NCBI RefSeq assembly: GCF_014529535.1
Contig: NW_023503293.1
Span: 1,582,507-1,646,506 of the forward strand
DNA: 64,000 nt
Direction: 5' to 3'
From: Bradysia coprophila
Lineage: Eukaryota > Arthropoda > Insecta > Diptera > Sciaridae
Under the pieces are notes generated by a model that was given only the letters and a program-made list of their open reading frames with translations, did no database searches and had not been told where the DNA came from. Positions 47,801-58,115 of the stretch are shown here, one piece after another. Made by a program: the position numbers and the translations under genes. Each line of letters opens with the position of its first letter. Within the stretch, counting starts at the first letter, position 1.

Positions 47801-50800
47801 CTATCGACAAGTGTTCAATCAAAATTGTGTAACGTTTGACGTAATTCGGTATTTTAAATCATCAAAATGTAAAAAAGGCGATCAAAGACATAATAATTTT
47901 AAACGAATTTCAAGCTTAGTTAAACTAACGTATGCAATCAGTTTCAATTGGTATTTTTCCTTACAAAAACTGTTGTTTAAACTTGAAAAATTCGTTATTT
48001 TTAAACCAAAATCTATATTAAAAGTAGCTTTACTGATGTTGTGTATTTCGTAAAATTGTATACAGAACAAATTACATATCCACAACATCGTACCATTGCC
48101 AAGCCAAAGTAAATTTCATTTTGTACGAAACGACTACGAAAGAATAAGTAGAATATATAAAATATCTTGATTTTATTTGCTTAATGATCCGCAAAATAAC
48201 GTGAACTTGAAAACTCGAAATTGATCATAATTTTGTAAAGGAAGGTGGGCTGAAAATGATTGTTAAAAATTCAGAATTATTACTGTGCAAAAAGTATTTC
48301 AAGTTTTTTTTTTCATTATTATTTCGAACTTCATATTAATAATAATAATTATTTAATATGATGCAAGTAAAGTTGTGTTCAATGATGTTCGATATTATTG
48401 GTCGTATAGTGTAACGAAAACTAACATCCGGTAGGTGGAATTTTACAGGCGTAGAAACATAAGAAGTCACAGTTACAATCCAATTCTCTTCATTCATTCC
48501 ACAATCCACATGCATTATCATACGACATTTACGAATGTATTTGTGTTGCATTTGGAATGAAGAACATCAATTGTGATCGTTAAAAATGTCTTTTCTTCAT
48601 TTTCTTGCACTGTAATACAAAATTGTAGGGTTTATAATTTCCATAAAAATTTGATGACAATACACGTACGTAAATGACTGAAAACATTCGTTCCAACACA
48701 CGACTTTTCAACTTTGACACCAAAAAGAGCAATGAAAAAAGAATTATTTTTATTGATCATTTAAGGATATTAGATCTTTAAAGGACCTAAAGATTTGTTT
48801 TTATTTTAATGACCGTTCCCACGTCCTTAATAAGGTACTCGTCGAAATATCATAAGAACAATAGAAAAGTGTAAACATAAACAACAAATTTGTGTAGATA
48901 TGTCACATTTTGTTTAGCTTTTTTGAAATGTCAACGAGAATTATCGTTTCCACTTTGGCGTGTTATTCGTCATACGATCCGTTTGTGCACATTACCTTAA
49001 GTCCGTATCAGATTTATACATCTTATAGTTGTATGGATCATCAAACGACACAAAATTAATCCACATCACTAATTTTATTTACAAAAAAAATTGTTTCGTT
49101 TTTGTCTAATAAACGTCTGGCAGTGATGATAAAAGTAAAGAAATACTTCAACAAAACTATATAGTTTTTGATTTGCGTCCAATTTCTTTGAGACAGTGCT
49201 CTACTAGCTGTACACCTCGTTTGCTAGTACAATGAACACAAGTTCCCTCGCTCGGTTTTTAATTTGTAAAGCCCTCATTGATCATGGTTATTAGTCATGT
49301 TTATGTGTAGTTTTAGTGCAGGTATATTTATGTTATATGGTTGGATCCTTAATAAATATCTACTGGGTGATTCGTTTGAATATGGACCGACGTTTTTTTT
49401 TTTTTAATGTGCTAGCAGTTAGTGAAAATTTAAGAATTCTTAAAATGAGAAGTTATGAAACTGAAACAAGTTCGAGCACATCAATTTCTTGTCCAAAATT
49501 TTTAGCCAGTGTCGTAGGTGAAATTTTTCAAATTTCCAACAGCCAGTGAAAATTTAAAAATCCCTAAAGGCATATTTTTTTGAATTGGAACTTTATAGCC
49601 TCGGCAATTCTCCGCTATCAAAATTTTTTCTCCGCTAATAACCGATTTGTTCCACAGTTTTTCCGGCTCTTTCCATTTCCGAAAGTTTTGGTTGTCCTCC
49701 CACATAACTCGGCGGTTCGCTGATGGTAAATTTTCAAAATCTGTAAAATCGTCTATCAGCGATCTCTAAATTTTTAAGAGAAATTATGAGACTGAAACAA
49801 GTTCGAGGGGCTTTTTGATTTACATCAACTTCTTGTTCAATAAGTGCTAGAACATTGAATAATTCAACGGTCCAGATTCGAAACGAATCACCCAGTCTTT
49901 ACGTAACAAAGAATAAATAAAGATTAGAAGCGTGACAAAATTTGGCACATTGTCAAAGATGTGTAAAAATAACGAATCTTAATGCTGCAATATACCATAG
50001 TAAACGATTGTGGTTTTCTTCTTTTCTGTTTTCTTTTTGTCGATTTAGTCATTCATTAAAATTAATTATCGGTTTAAATTGCCAGTATCATGTTTATGGC
50101 ATTGATAACATATCGGTTGGCTTGATACATTAGAAGTAAACAAACATGTTGCTGTATTACTACACCGATTGAATAGGAATAGTAATATGTCAATTTATGG
50201 TATGTTCCTATTTGTATAGTCAAATTCCATAAAAGATATGAAAGAAACATGAATATGTTTTGCCCAACGTACGAATTAATATTCAAATGATTTGTCAGCA
50301 TTCACCCACATTACAACATTTTCAACGTTATCCCTTCATTCACGTCAACATATTTGCTTAAATTTATGTCGGTTACTCTACTGAAATACAATGGTTTTTT
50401 TTTTGAAAAAATTACTTTAAAATATGGCCCAACCCATTGCCACCTAATCTAAAAGTTAGAATACACAAATTTTCCATTTTGCTTAACATGTTATTATGAT
50501 TAAGAAGTGTATGTTTGTGGCCTATAATTACAAAACAAAAATGTTCAGAACGCTTAACGAAATCAATTGAAAATTTAGTCCAGACAGTCGAGGGCAGAGT
50601 AGAAGGTAGTAAGGTATGTAGAAACTCTTCAATTTCTCAATCAAAAAATAAGTCTCCCATTTAGAGTTCTTCTTATACCTTTTAAATCATCACAATATGG
50701 AATTGAAGTTTCACAAATTCAGCAATTCTTCAAAAATGATTTTTTCCTCAAATTAATTTTGTTTACATCAATCTTGTCAGCCGCCCAAAAAGTACCTGAG

Positions 50801-53800
50801 GCCGTTTGCAGCCACGGTAAATTTAATTATGTGTGAGGTGTTCTGTTGCAAGAATTGTTTGGGTGGGTATCGACTTTTTTGATACAAATTTTTCTTAAAA
50901 TATATTAAATCGCCATTCCGTTATGTTCTGATAAGCGGCTCCACGTTTAGACGAACTTATATTTAAAATCAGGGCATGCAGAAACAGTATGTTATATTGA
51001 ATGCTGTGAAAGTAATTCATGACATAACGTAACAATTGTGTTTTAAAAGCATCCTCACACATGTGTTTTTGAGCAACAAGCTTCGGTAACTGTCTTTTCG
51101 ACAAGTGTATAACAGAGCCAAAGGCGAGGCATACGACTACACTTGTCGAAAACCAGTTGCCGAGGCAAGTTGGTCGAAAACCCACGAATCATTTTGCGAG
51201 TAACACAAAGTCGTTTCCGAAGTAATGAAGTACGTAGCAACCTGCAAAAGTTGATTTCCGCATAGAAAAATGAAAAATAAAAATTAAACCGAAAATATTG
51301 CTCATGTAATGGATCATTTTCGTAGGGCACATATTACAAAGTATTGATCAACTTTCGCACAGGGCAGGTGGTAAAACAATATTTTTTTTGCTTAGAATGT
51401 TGTTTTACGTCGACTGAAAATAACTTGTCAAAATTCAATCTCCCATTATCTTTACGATACTTTGAAATTGTTTCATTTACGGTAATTCCATTGGTGTGAT
51501 TACTTAACAGCGACAAAATGTTTTCTTATCATCAGTATATTTTGGGGTCTTGGTCATTGTCGTTGCTGTACAAACGATTGATTCATATACATTCCATTGA
51601 AAATGATAAGCCCATCGCTTTGTTTTCACTACATTTACACATCTCGGATTTATCTGTAAAACATTTTTTCCCCTTTTCTCAAATCAGCTAACCTCTAATT
51701 TTAGCCTAGGGATTAACCCATATTAATATTTTCGTATGACTATCAATACTCGTGATCTAATGTTGTTTAACAAAAGCAGGTAAATAAATAAAAAACGATA
51801 AACCTTATATCAAAGACGAAATAACTCTAAGCTGTGCGGTAAACTTGTGTGCGCCCATAAAAATTCGAAACTGATAATTTGGAAAATTATAAATTTAAAT
51901 TTGTGATTTAAAACAAAACAAAAATTCTTTGGCAAAAAGTTCGATAGGAAATGTGTGCCTTAATCTTCTATGCAGTGTATCAGAGAATCTCAAGACCATA
52001 CTTAAAAAACCGATCATCGGATATATTTGAAATGGTATTGTGGCCGTGATATATTTAGCCTGAAGTCCAAGGCTGTAAGTGTCTTTAAAGTTTTTTTTTT
52101 TTTCAATGAATGGAAGAGAATTTCTTCATAACAAAATTTAGAAGAACAATGATCGACGCAGTAAATAACATGAGCAAAACAATCCAATTTCCCTGCATAG
52201 CCCTGCTAAGTTACGAGAAAATTTTTGAGAGAGAAGACCGCGGTTGATTGTTAACGCAACCAATTTAAATTTAATTTTCTTATCGTAGGTGGAAATTCGT
52301 TTGTTTATTTTTTACTGTAAACAACAAATCAGTCTTTGCTGTGTCTGTACGTTTAAGATTATTTCGAATACGAATTGAATTCATATAAATAATATTACAC
52401 AATGTTTCAAGTCTATAAATGATTGGTATGTAGGAGTACAGTTGTGGAACCATAATTCGTGACGAATGTGAGTTTATAGAGTGGACAGACAATATCAATT
52501 TTTCCATTTTAAGTAAATGAGGCTGTTATGTTTAAAAGAAGAAGAAAACAAATGGAGAAAAAGTACTCACTCATCTGTGCTGTAACTTCTGCCGAAACCT
52601 CCATCCATGGTATTCGATCGTTTCAGTGGTTCGTGATAATGATATCCATTATTGTTAGGCGCACTGATATTCGACCACTTTGTTTCACCATATTGTCCAG
52701 CACTACCGTTCGGTGTCTTATCACCGATCGAATACTTTTCATTTAAAACTTTTTCGCGTCGTTGCAATAGCATTTCCTCAAAATCATTACGAACACCAGT
52801 CTTTTTATGTGTATCACCCCGTGGTGTCGTACTACTGCCTAACGTTTTCCGCACCAACGACGGACTCGACAAACCCGATTGCATTTTCAACATACCGGTA
52901 CCGTTTGGACTCAATTGAACGCCAGTTGGATTTCCGTAAGTAAATGGTCGCGAATCTTCACGGGCGTGATATGGTATTTCTTCGTCTTCCGATGTTACGT
53001 ACACTATATCGGTGCGCACTTGTTGCGGATAAGAAAACGACTGATTTTGCAAATCCATTATTTGTTCGCCGGTGCCGCGATGTTGCTGTTGCATATGTGT
53101 TGATTCTCTCTTGTCTCGTTGATGTTGTAACGTGCTGCTATTGCTGCTGTTTGTATGGACGATTATTGGTGTATCGCGTCCACTCTCACTTGGTGGTGGT
53201 GTAATTGTTGTTGTTGTACTAGATGTATCGTAAAAATCACGTTCGCGATCTTTCGCTTGATTTGTATTTGTGCTCGTTGTTGATGATGATCGTTGCTGAT
53301 GTTGGGTTAATATGATTTGGTTGTTGTTTTGTTGAGGTTTTTTGGTTAATGTGTTATGCTGTTTACATTTGACAATATCTGGGATATCTTGAACTGTCAA
53401 TAGCATATCACTTAGGATGTCATCCAATTCGCGTTGACGATCTTCTGGAAGGAATTCAATTTTTAGGTAATTTTTTGAGTGCCGAATTCAACTATGTGAA
53501 AGGGTGTATTCGTACGAGCTTTGTGATAGTCATTTATGCAACAAGAATCGTATAAAAGTATATTATGGCACTAGACATAGTTAGCCGAGGCGAAGCCGAG
53601 GTTGATAAGACATCGTTTTTTTTTGCACTCTAAAGTTACACTCTTTTTTCGTGTAGTGATCTTCCTCATCGCGATATTAAAAGGGAAGAAACAGTTCAAT
53701 TCCGTCACAGAATTGCATAAAATTCAATTAAATATTTTAGACGTTTTTTTTTGACTGTGAGAAGCTATGAAATTCAAGTAGGAAAAGGATAAAAGTATTT

Positions 53801-56517
53801 GTTTTAAGAAGTCTGTTAAATCTACTCAATCTCAAGAGGTACCTTTTAGTATCTTCGAGCAAAACGTTGTTTTGAATGAATACTGAATTAATGTACCAGA
53901 GAAGGTTTCAACATGGCTGATGAAAGTTTGGCCTAATTGATTTAATTATAAAGACAAGAACACCAGCAATTTTTATCCTCCATTTCAATCGAAGGAGAGC
54001 AGTCGATCCATTAAAACAATATTTTAATAAATAATTCCACGATGCATTGAATTCTGTCGGCGACAAAACGGTTTCAACAAAATATATGCTTGGACTCGTT
54101 ACTCGAATAATCTTGTAAACGAATACGCGGCTACTGCCTTAAAACAAATTTAGATGAACCATTCTAGATAATTTGTCGCGGTAGAACGTGATATATGAAG
54201 ACGAATATTCGAAGATGCTGCGTTTTGAATACGAGACATGGTAGATCTCTTTTAAAGCATAAAAAAATAACCGAAAAGAATTCCGAATTTAAAATAAAAA
54301 AAACATTTTCACGCATAATTCAATGTTCACATGGAACGTTTTACGTTACTAAATTATGCAAGCAATCCTATACGAACGGATAAGATGCTATAAGAGAAGA
54401 ACCGATAACCAACAAACAAACAATTTATTTATCTACAATTTCTCTTATTTTCAGAATGTAGGTATTAGCTTGTTACGCTTGTTACTGACTCTGTGCCTAG
54501 CTATTATACACTTTAACCAATCAATAATCAACTCATTGGTATGCAATCAAAATATTCAGAGTAGTCCATATTTGGTGGGCACAGGTTCTCAAAATATAAT
54601 GTCGTCTGTATATTGATCGCTAGAGAGTAATAGTTAAATTGGGTAAACTCTCATCTAAGAGTTGGTTGGCTATATTTTTACGATATTGCTACTTGTAATT
54701 TCTACCGAGTACCGAGTCTAGGCAGCATATAATATAAAATACAATGCCGTTCTGCTTCAAATCAAGTTGACATTCTTGTTTGAATTAGCTGAAAAATTAT
54801 GTCGTTCATTGGTTAACTTGTCCTATGGGTGCAGTTAATATTTTACATTTATTTCTACATCGATAGCAGAACGAAATGTACTTTTGTTTCATTGTCTTCG
54901 GGGTGGTGAGGTCATTGTGCAATCGAAGAATTTACATAGGATGAGATAAAAGTTGTAAACTGTGAGGTTTAGTTGATCCGAATGGGTAATGCGATTCTTC
55001 GGTTTGGTTGATTTTTCTTGATTATTCGAGCCATAGAAATGACCATAAAATAACAACAAATCGTGAAAAATTGCGGAAAAAATTAGGACTGTGCTGTATG
55101 CAAACGGTAAACTGCACTTTTTTCTTATAGCTGGTCGAACTGACACAAACGATTCTATTTCTTTAATGAAAGCTTTCACAGTTGTGTTGTGGTGATCATT
55201 GCGGTTTTACATTTTTCAAAAACGCACAAAGGTAAACTTGGCGAACTGTTGCGTTCTCTTTTACATTCCTCAGTAATAATTTTTTGACTGTACAACCAGG
55301 ATTTTGAAGGATTTCTAAGGATTTTTTGTGTTCCCTTCTGGACTCTTAGTATTATTGAGATAAGCTGGTTCTCAAAACTATAACACCCCACTTGGTCCAC
55401 CATCTCCTCGGTTTCAGAATTTAAGGAATTCGAAGGATCTGTGAGGGTTTTTCTGGACTTTTGGAATTATTGAATTGGCAGCGTGTTTGTCCCAAAATTC
55501 CAGCCCCTCCATGGTCTACTATGTTCGTATTTCTACAATTCGGAGTGATTTAAAGGATTTGCGAGGTTCTTTGGGCTATAAGAGTATGATGAAAGTGGTT
55601 TTTGCTTAATTTAGTTCTAGACGAAAAGGCAGGAACTTTATACGGGCGTTTACCCAATTTTGTTTATTTGTCAATTGTGATTGCGTTTGTGATTCCTTAG
55701 GGCACTTATTAGAATAAGACATACCTTGAGGACTAGTTTGACTGGGAAAACTAGATGGAGAAACACTGGAACCTTGAACACGTCCTGTAAAAAGAAAGAG
55801 AGCACCGTTATTGATACGGAACTCGGTAAAAGACTACTCGAATGTACGTACGATTTACAATTCCACTGCTTGATATACCCGAGTCCATAGACAAAGTCAA
55901 CGGACTTCGGACAGATTCACGACCATCTTGGTAATTTCCGGCATTATTTCCACTATTATTGTTGTCAACAGTTGTGTAATGATAAGATTCAATTGCTTTG
56001 ACCTGGTGCGAAGTGGGTGGATAGCTACTCGGATTCGGTGTATAATTGGAAGCACGGGAAACGGATGACCGTTGATCTAGATATTGAGATTGTGAACTAC
56101 TCGGTCGTGGTGTGGATTGATGACTATACGAATTGCGAAGCACAATTTCTCGTGATGAACTTCTCGATGGCACACGAATTTCTTCGTAATTGATTGTTGG
56201 CGTCGGTGTGTATCGATTACTTTGACTGCTACTGCTACGTATTTGTGTACCGATATTGTGCACTGAATTAGTATTTACTGTCGAATACGGTGAGTGTCTT
56301 TCCGTAATTTCAATTTTTTTATGGTTGCTAAACTCTGGCGGAGGAGATATCAGATTTTGAGTGGCTCCCTGTTTTGTCGATTGAATGTTATTGTTGTTGT
56401 TGTTGCCAGTTGGGAATTGTGGTATCGTAGACGAAGATCGTTCAGGCGTTTTTGGACTCTTTAGTATCGTTGCATATAAGGAACCGTCTAATGGTCCGTG
56501 TGTATGTGGCGAAGATG
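29669..56517 (-). CDS. by: Tensin (blistery), 14 coding exons, 5' end not in window
   Basis: Exons: 56517-55852, 55784-55725, 53444-52571, 37679-37554, 37179-37054, 36248-36140, 35990-35859, 34449-33937, 33667-33492, 32023-31958, 31578-31432, 31363-30773, 30705-30607 and 29831-29669. Every border is GT-AG and every split codon joins in phase, giving about 1281 residues. Tensin links integrin adhesions to actin and signalling. Landmarks, in order: [73 protein letters not shown], and [16 protein letters not shown] with [11 protein letters not shown]. An SH2 domain (about 1003-1110) with GTFIVRDS at the phosphotyrosine pocket and a C-terminal PTB domain (about 1140-1270) with [13 protein letters not shown] and [15 protein letters not shown] follow. 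The first exon begins in mid-codon, so upstream exons (C2 and phosphatase-like domains in most animals) lie outside. Intron 3 is about 14.9 kb. Confidence 0.92.
29965..30600 (+). pseudogene. Broken LINE 3' fragment inside the last tensin intron
   Basis: Read rightwards, opposite to tensin, this encodes the end of a LINE polyprotein: [11 protein letters not shown], then [19 protein letters not shown], then [13 protein letters not shown], a Cys/His motif after an RNase-H-like region. Upstream, FIGAEPAVG marks the RNase H segment. The pieces lie in different frames with stops between them, so it is dead. The plus-strand frame then runs on as the antisense of tensin exon 13; that part is not LINE. 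Bases 29965-30035 resemble 8405-8480. Confidence 0.75.
30607..31363 (-). CDS. by: Tensin SH2 and first PTB exons
   Basis: Exon 31363-30773 encodes [17 protein letters not shown], the SH2 core GTFIVRDS, the hinge, and the start of the PTB domain to TRQLFFR. Exon 30705-30607, after a 67-base intron, adds [20 protein letters not shown]. Both are strongly conserved tensin sequences. Confidence 0.92.
33393..33416. repeat. CTA trinucleotide microsatellite
   Basis: A short run of about eight ACT/CTA units in the intron between tensin exons 9 and 10. Confidence 0.85.
34849..34949. mobile_element. CTGCCCTAC foldback repeat, copy 1
   Basis: Inverted ends CTGCCCTAC and TATAGGGCAG enclose a palindromic core with GATTTTGTGAGAG and CTCTCGAAATCTTGCAT. 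It lies in the intron between tensin exons 7 and 8 (34450-35858), 200 bases from a second copy. Confidence 0.65.
35158..35286. mobile_element. CTGCCCTAC foldback repeat, copy 2
   Basis: Longer inverted ends than copy 1: CTGCCCTACTATCTACGCAT against the inverted right end CTGCTCTAACGCATAAAAA. The core is the same GTGAGAG / CTCTCAAAATCTTGCAT palindrome. Confidence 0.65.
35362..35457. repeat. Foldback hairpin with arms of about 39 bp
   Basis: Arms 35362-35400 (GATAAATGCTTTTTAGGCA onward) and 35419-35457 are imperfect reverse complements around an 18-base loop. Confidence 0.7.
36368..36999. repeat. Composite repeat block in a tensin intron
   Basis: Four structures lie side by side in the intron 36249-37053. 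Inverted CACACGA(A/G)TGCGAATAGT motifs flank the block (36370-36420 and 36836-36920). A foldback lies at 36452-36602 (GGAGAAATATAGATTTC and complement). A degenerate tandem array lies at about 36655-36835, with units around CCTTATGTTCCATGTTGTAAAA. An exact 31-bp tandem duplication (36938-36968, 36969-36999) starts CGCACTCCCCCTTTATGACG. Confidence 0.7.
38132..38361. mobile_element. TA-flanked MITE with inverted ends of about 60 bp (mariner-like)
   Basis: The left end CAGTTAGAGTCAGTGAAATT and the inverted right end CAGTCAGAGGCAGTCAAATT continue as matching arms through TTCAGCTGTTTTTCA to about 60 bases. Both sides are bordered by TA. A partial copy of one arm lies at 24260-24310, and the CAGCTGTTTTTCAGCTG word recurs at about 4643. 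Confidence 0.75.
39931..40073. mobile_element. Dispersed foldback repeat, copy 4
   Basis: Contains CCAGTTTAAGTACTCTATTT, GTTGAAGTGCGTTGG, TGTACTCTATTTGG and CTTGAAGTGTGTTGG, the modules of the family at 14171 and 22831, arranged as two partial ends. Confidence 0.6.
43421..43505. repeat. Hairpin with arms of about 37 bp
   Basis: Arms 43421-43457 (GTATCTGTTTTGGACGATTG onward) and 43469-43505 are near-perfect complements around an 11-base loop. A second, weaker palindrome (CATGTGTCGGGGCCGAAAA and partner TTTTCGACCCCTTACATG) sits immediately to the left. Confidence 0.75.
49362..49896. mobile_element. 535-bp TIR element, ACTGGGTGATTCGTTT ends
   Basis: The left end ACTGGGTGATTCGTTTGAAT and the inverted right end ACTGGGTGATTCGTTTCGAA continue to GGACCG. 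The interior has two direct copies of a module with ACTGAAACAAGTTCGAG (near 49459 and 49789). No transposase frame and no clear target duplication. Confidence 0.65.
51050..51370. repeat. Dispersed repeat unit shared with 12400-13995
   Basis: GAGCAACAAGCTTCGGTAA near its left end and CATGTAATGGATCATTTTCG near its right end recur, in the same order, at about 12401 and 13938. An internal hairpin (TTTTCGACAAGTGTA and complement) lies at about 51094-51153. Confidence 0.6.
52571..53444 (-). CDS. by: Tensin large central exon
   Basis: Encodes about 291 residues that open with [22 protein letters not shown], a conserved tensin segment. A Gln/Asn/Ser/Thr-rich low-complexity linker follows, then [13 protein letters not shown] and SLVRKTLG, ending YSTD before the donor. 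Likely a disordered spacer in the protein. Confidence 0.88.
55725..56517 (-). CDS. by: Tensin first two visible exons
   Basis: Exon 56517-55852 starts in mid-codon with [17 protein letters not shown], the segment that follows the C2 domain in tensins, and ends [13 protein letters not shown]. Exon 55784-55725 adds [19 protein letters not shown]. Between them is a Ser/Thr/Asn-rich disordered linker. Confidence 0.85.
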
Positions 56518-57842
56518 CTGAAAAAAAATGTTTTTCTTTAGATACGCTTGTAGAGTAATTTAATTCGTTGTGAACAAAACTATAGAGTCATTCAATTACA
56601 TTTAGCATCATAAGCTCTGTATTTAAAAATAAAATTGTTTTATTGGTGAGCATTGGTAATTTGTTGAGATTATGCTGTACCGTTGTCGATACCATAAAAA
56701 GAAGTCTTTTTTTTTGTTAATATGAAGTAAAAAAGATTAAAATTAAATACTGAGAGTAACAACCTATTCTTCGGTATTTCAAAACTGCACAGACAGAGTT
56801 TCCAGATAAAAATTGGCTTATTATATCTCCAATGCTTAAAGCTTATGCAATGGAAAGCCGAATTAATACAACAAACCATAATATTCCATATTAAGAGCGA
56901 TCATTTGAATTAATTTCACATACAGTCGCTGTGTACAGCGTAATATAGCGTATGTATTAATGTCAACTTGCTATTCGTTTTAAAATCATAATACGAACAA
57001 TTAATCACCACTGACTGGTTTAATTCAACCGCATTAATTAATTCAAATGATTACGAAGAAATTTATTATTAAGATGATGGCTGTGTAACTTGTAAACTAT
57101 TCCAATAAAAATGAATTTATAGTTATAGTCTATAGAGTAGCTGAAAAACAGTTACTTCGGAAAAAGGTTTTTTTTGGCTTTTTTGCAAAGCCATCGAGGA
57201 TAAGGAGAAATGATTGTACACTCAGAAAAGATTTTAATTACGAAAAAGTAAATATGGCTTCAAGAATTATGATTCGACGCTTTTACGTCTTATGTTCATT
57301 TAATACCAACCGGAATAATATTAAGTAATGAGGTAGTTTGCTGTTGTACGATCGAAGATCAAGTGTGGAAATTTAGAACGTGTGCTACAAAAGTCAGTTT
57401 GTGCAACGAGATGCTTTTTGCAATTGCACAGCACTGCTACTAGCACGAACATAGAAAATATTCGGAGGCTGATGAAATCACAGTAGGCACTGCGTTTCTG
57501 TTACACAAATAGATGACTTCTTTTCGTTGTATAAGTTAAAACATACAATACAAACAATCCTAAGCGGTAGATCCTATCACTAAAGCCTCCAAATTTGACA
57601 CTTGTCAATTCAGTGTTCATGCTTGTAGCAGGGCTGTGGCAATTGACAACTATAATAGACAGCCGCCGAAATTTAATTGAAAAGATAAAAATAAAATTGA
57701 GACACAAAAATCTTTCGATACGACCCATTTCGACACGGATGCGGAAAAGTGTGTCACAACGTCATAATCTGTCACATTGTAGTTGGGGAATCAAGATTGT
57801 TTACCTTAATTCATTTTGAAACGCGCTCTGAGCGATTCTCAT

Positions 57843-58115
57843 GTTTTCGTAACTTTAGGAATTCTTAACTTGACAGTTCTTATGGGATTTTATACAGGTA
57901 ACTGTCAAGATACGAATTTTTAGAGTTACGAATTTATGAGAATCGCGGCCATGAACCTCAATTCTCATGCCGTTCGTAACTTGATAGTTCTTATGGGTTT
58001 TTATACACGCAACTGTCAAGTTACGAATATTAAAAGTTTCGAAAATACGAGAGTCGTCACACAGGGCGCCAATTCTAGTCAATTTAAGAATTCGTAACTC
58101 GACAGTTGTTATATG
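57843..58115. repeat. Palindromic tandem repeat block
   Basis: The module TAACTTGACAGTTCTTATGG with its partner CAACTGTCAAGTTACGAA occurs twice as complete hairpins (57868-57933, 57978-58029). A third, partial module follows at about 58093. Each is bordered by GAATTCTTAA- or GAATT-type words. Confidence 0.7.

Larger units (their letters stand above)
37680..52570 (-). other. by: Tensin intron of about 14.9 kb
   Basis: Exon 3 (ending GAT GA) and exon 4 (starting A ACA) join in frame across this gap. I see no conserved exon inside. It contains a TA-flanked MITE (38132-38361), foldback repeat copies (39931-40073, 47525-47542), a hairpin (43421-43505), a TIR element (49362-49896) and a repeat unit (51050-51370). 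An alternative promoter or enhancers could lie here; the sequence alone does not show it. Confidence 0.7.

Noticed and set aside
52652-53204. Plus-strand frames opposite the large tensin exon
   Set aside because: Shadows of the minus-strand exon, which has a conserved protein and matching splice phases.
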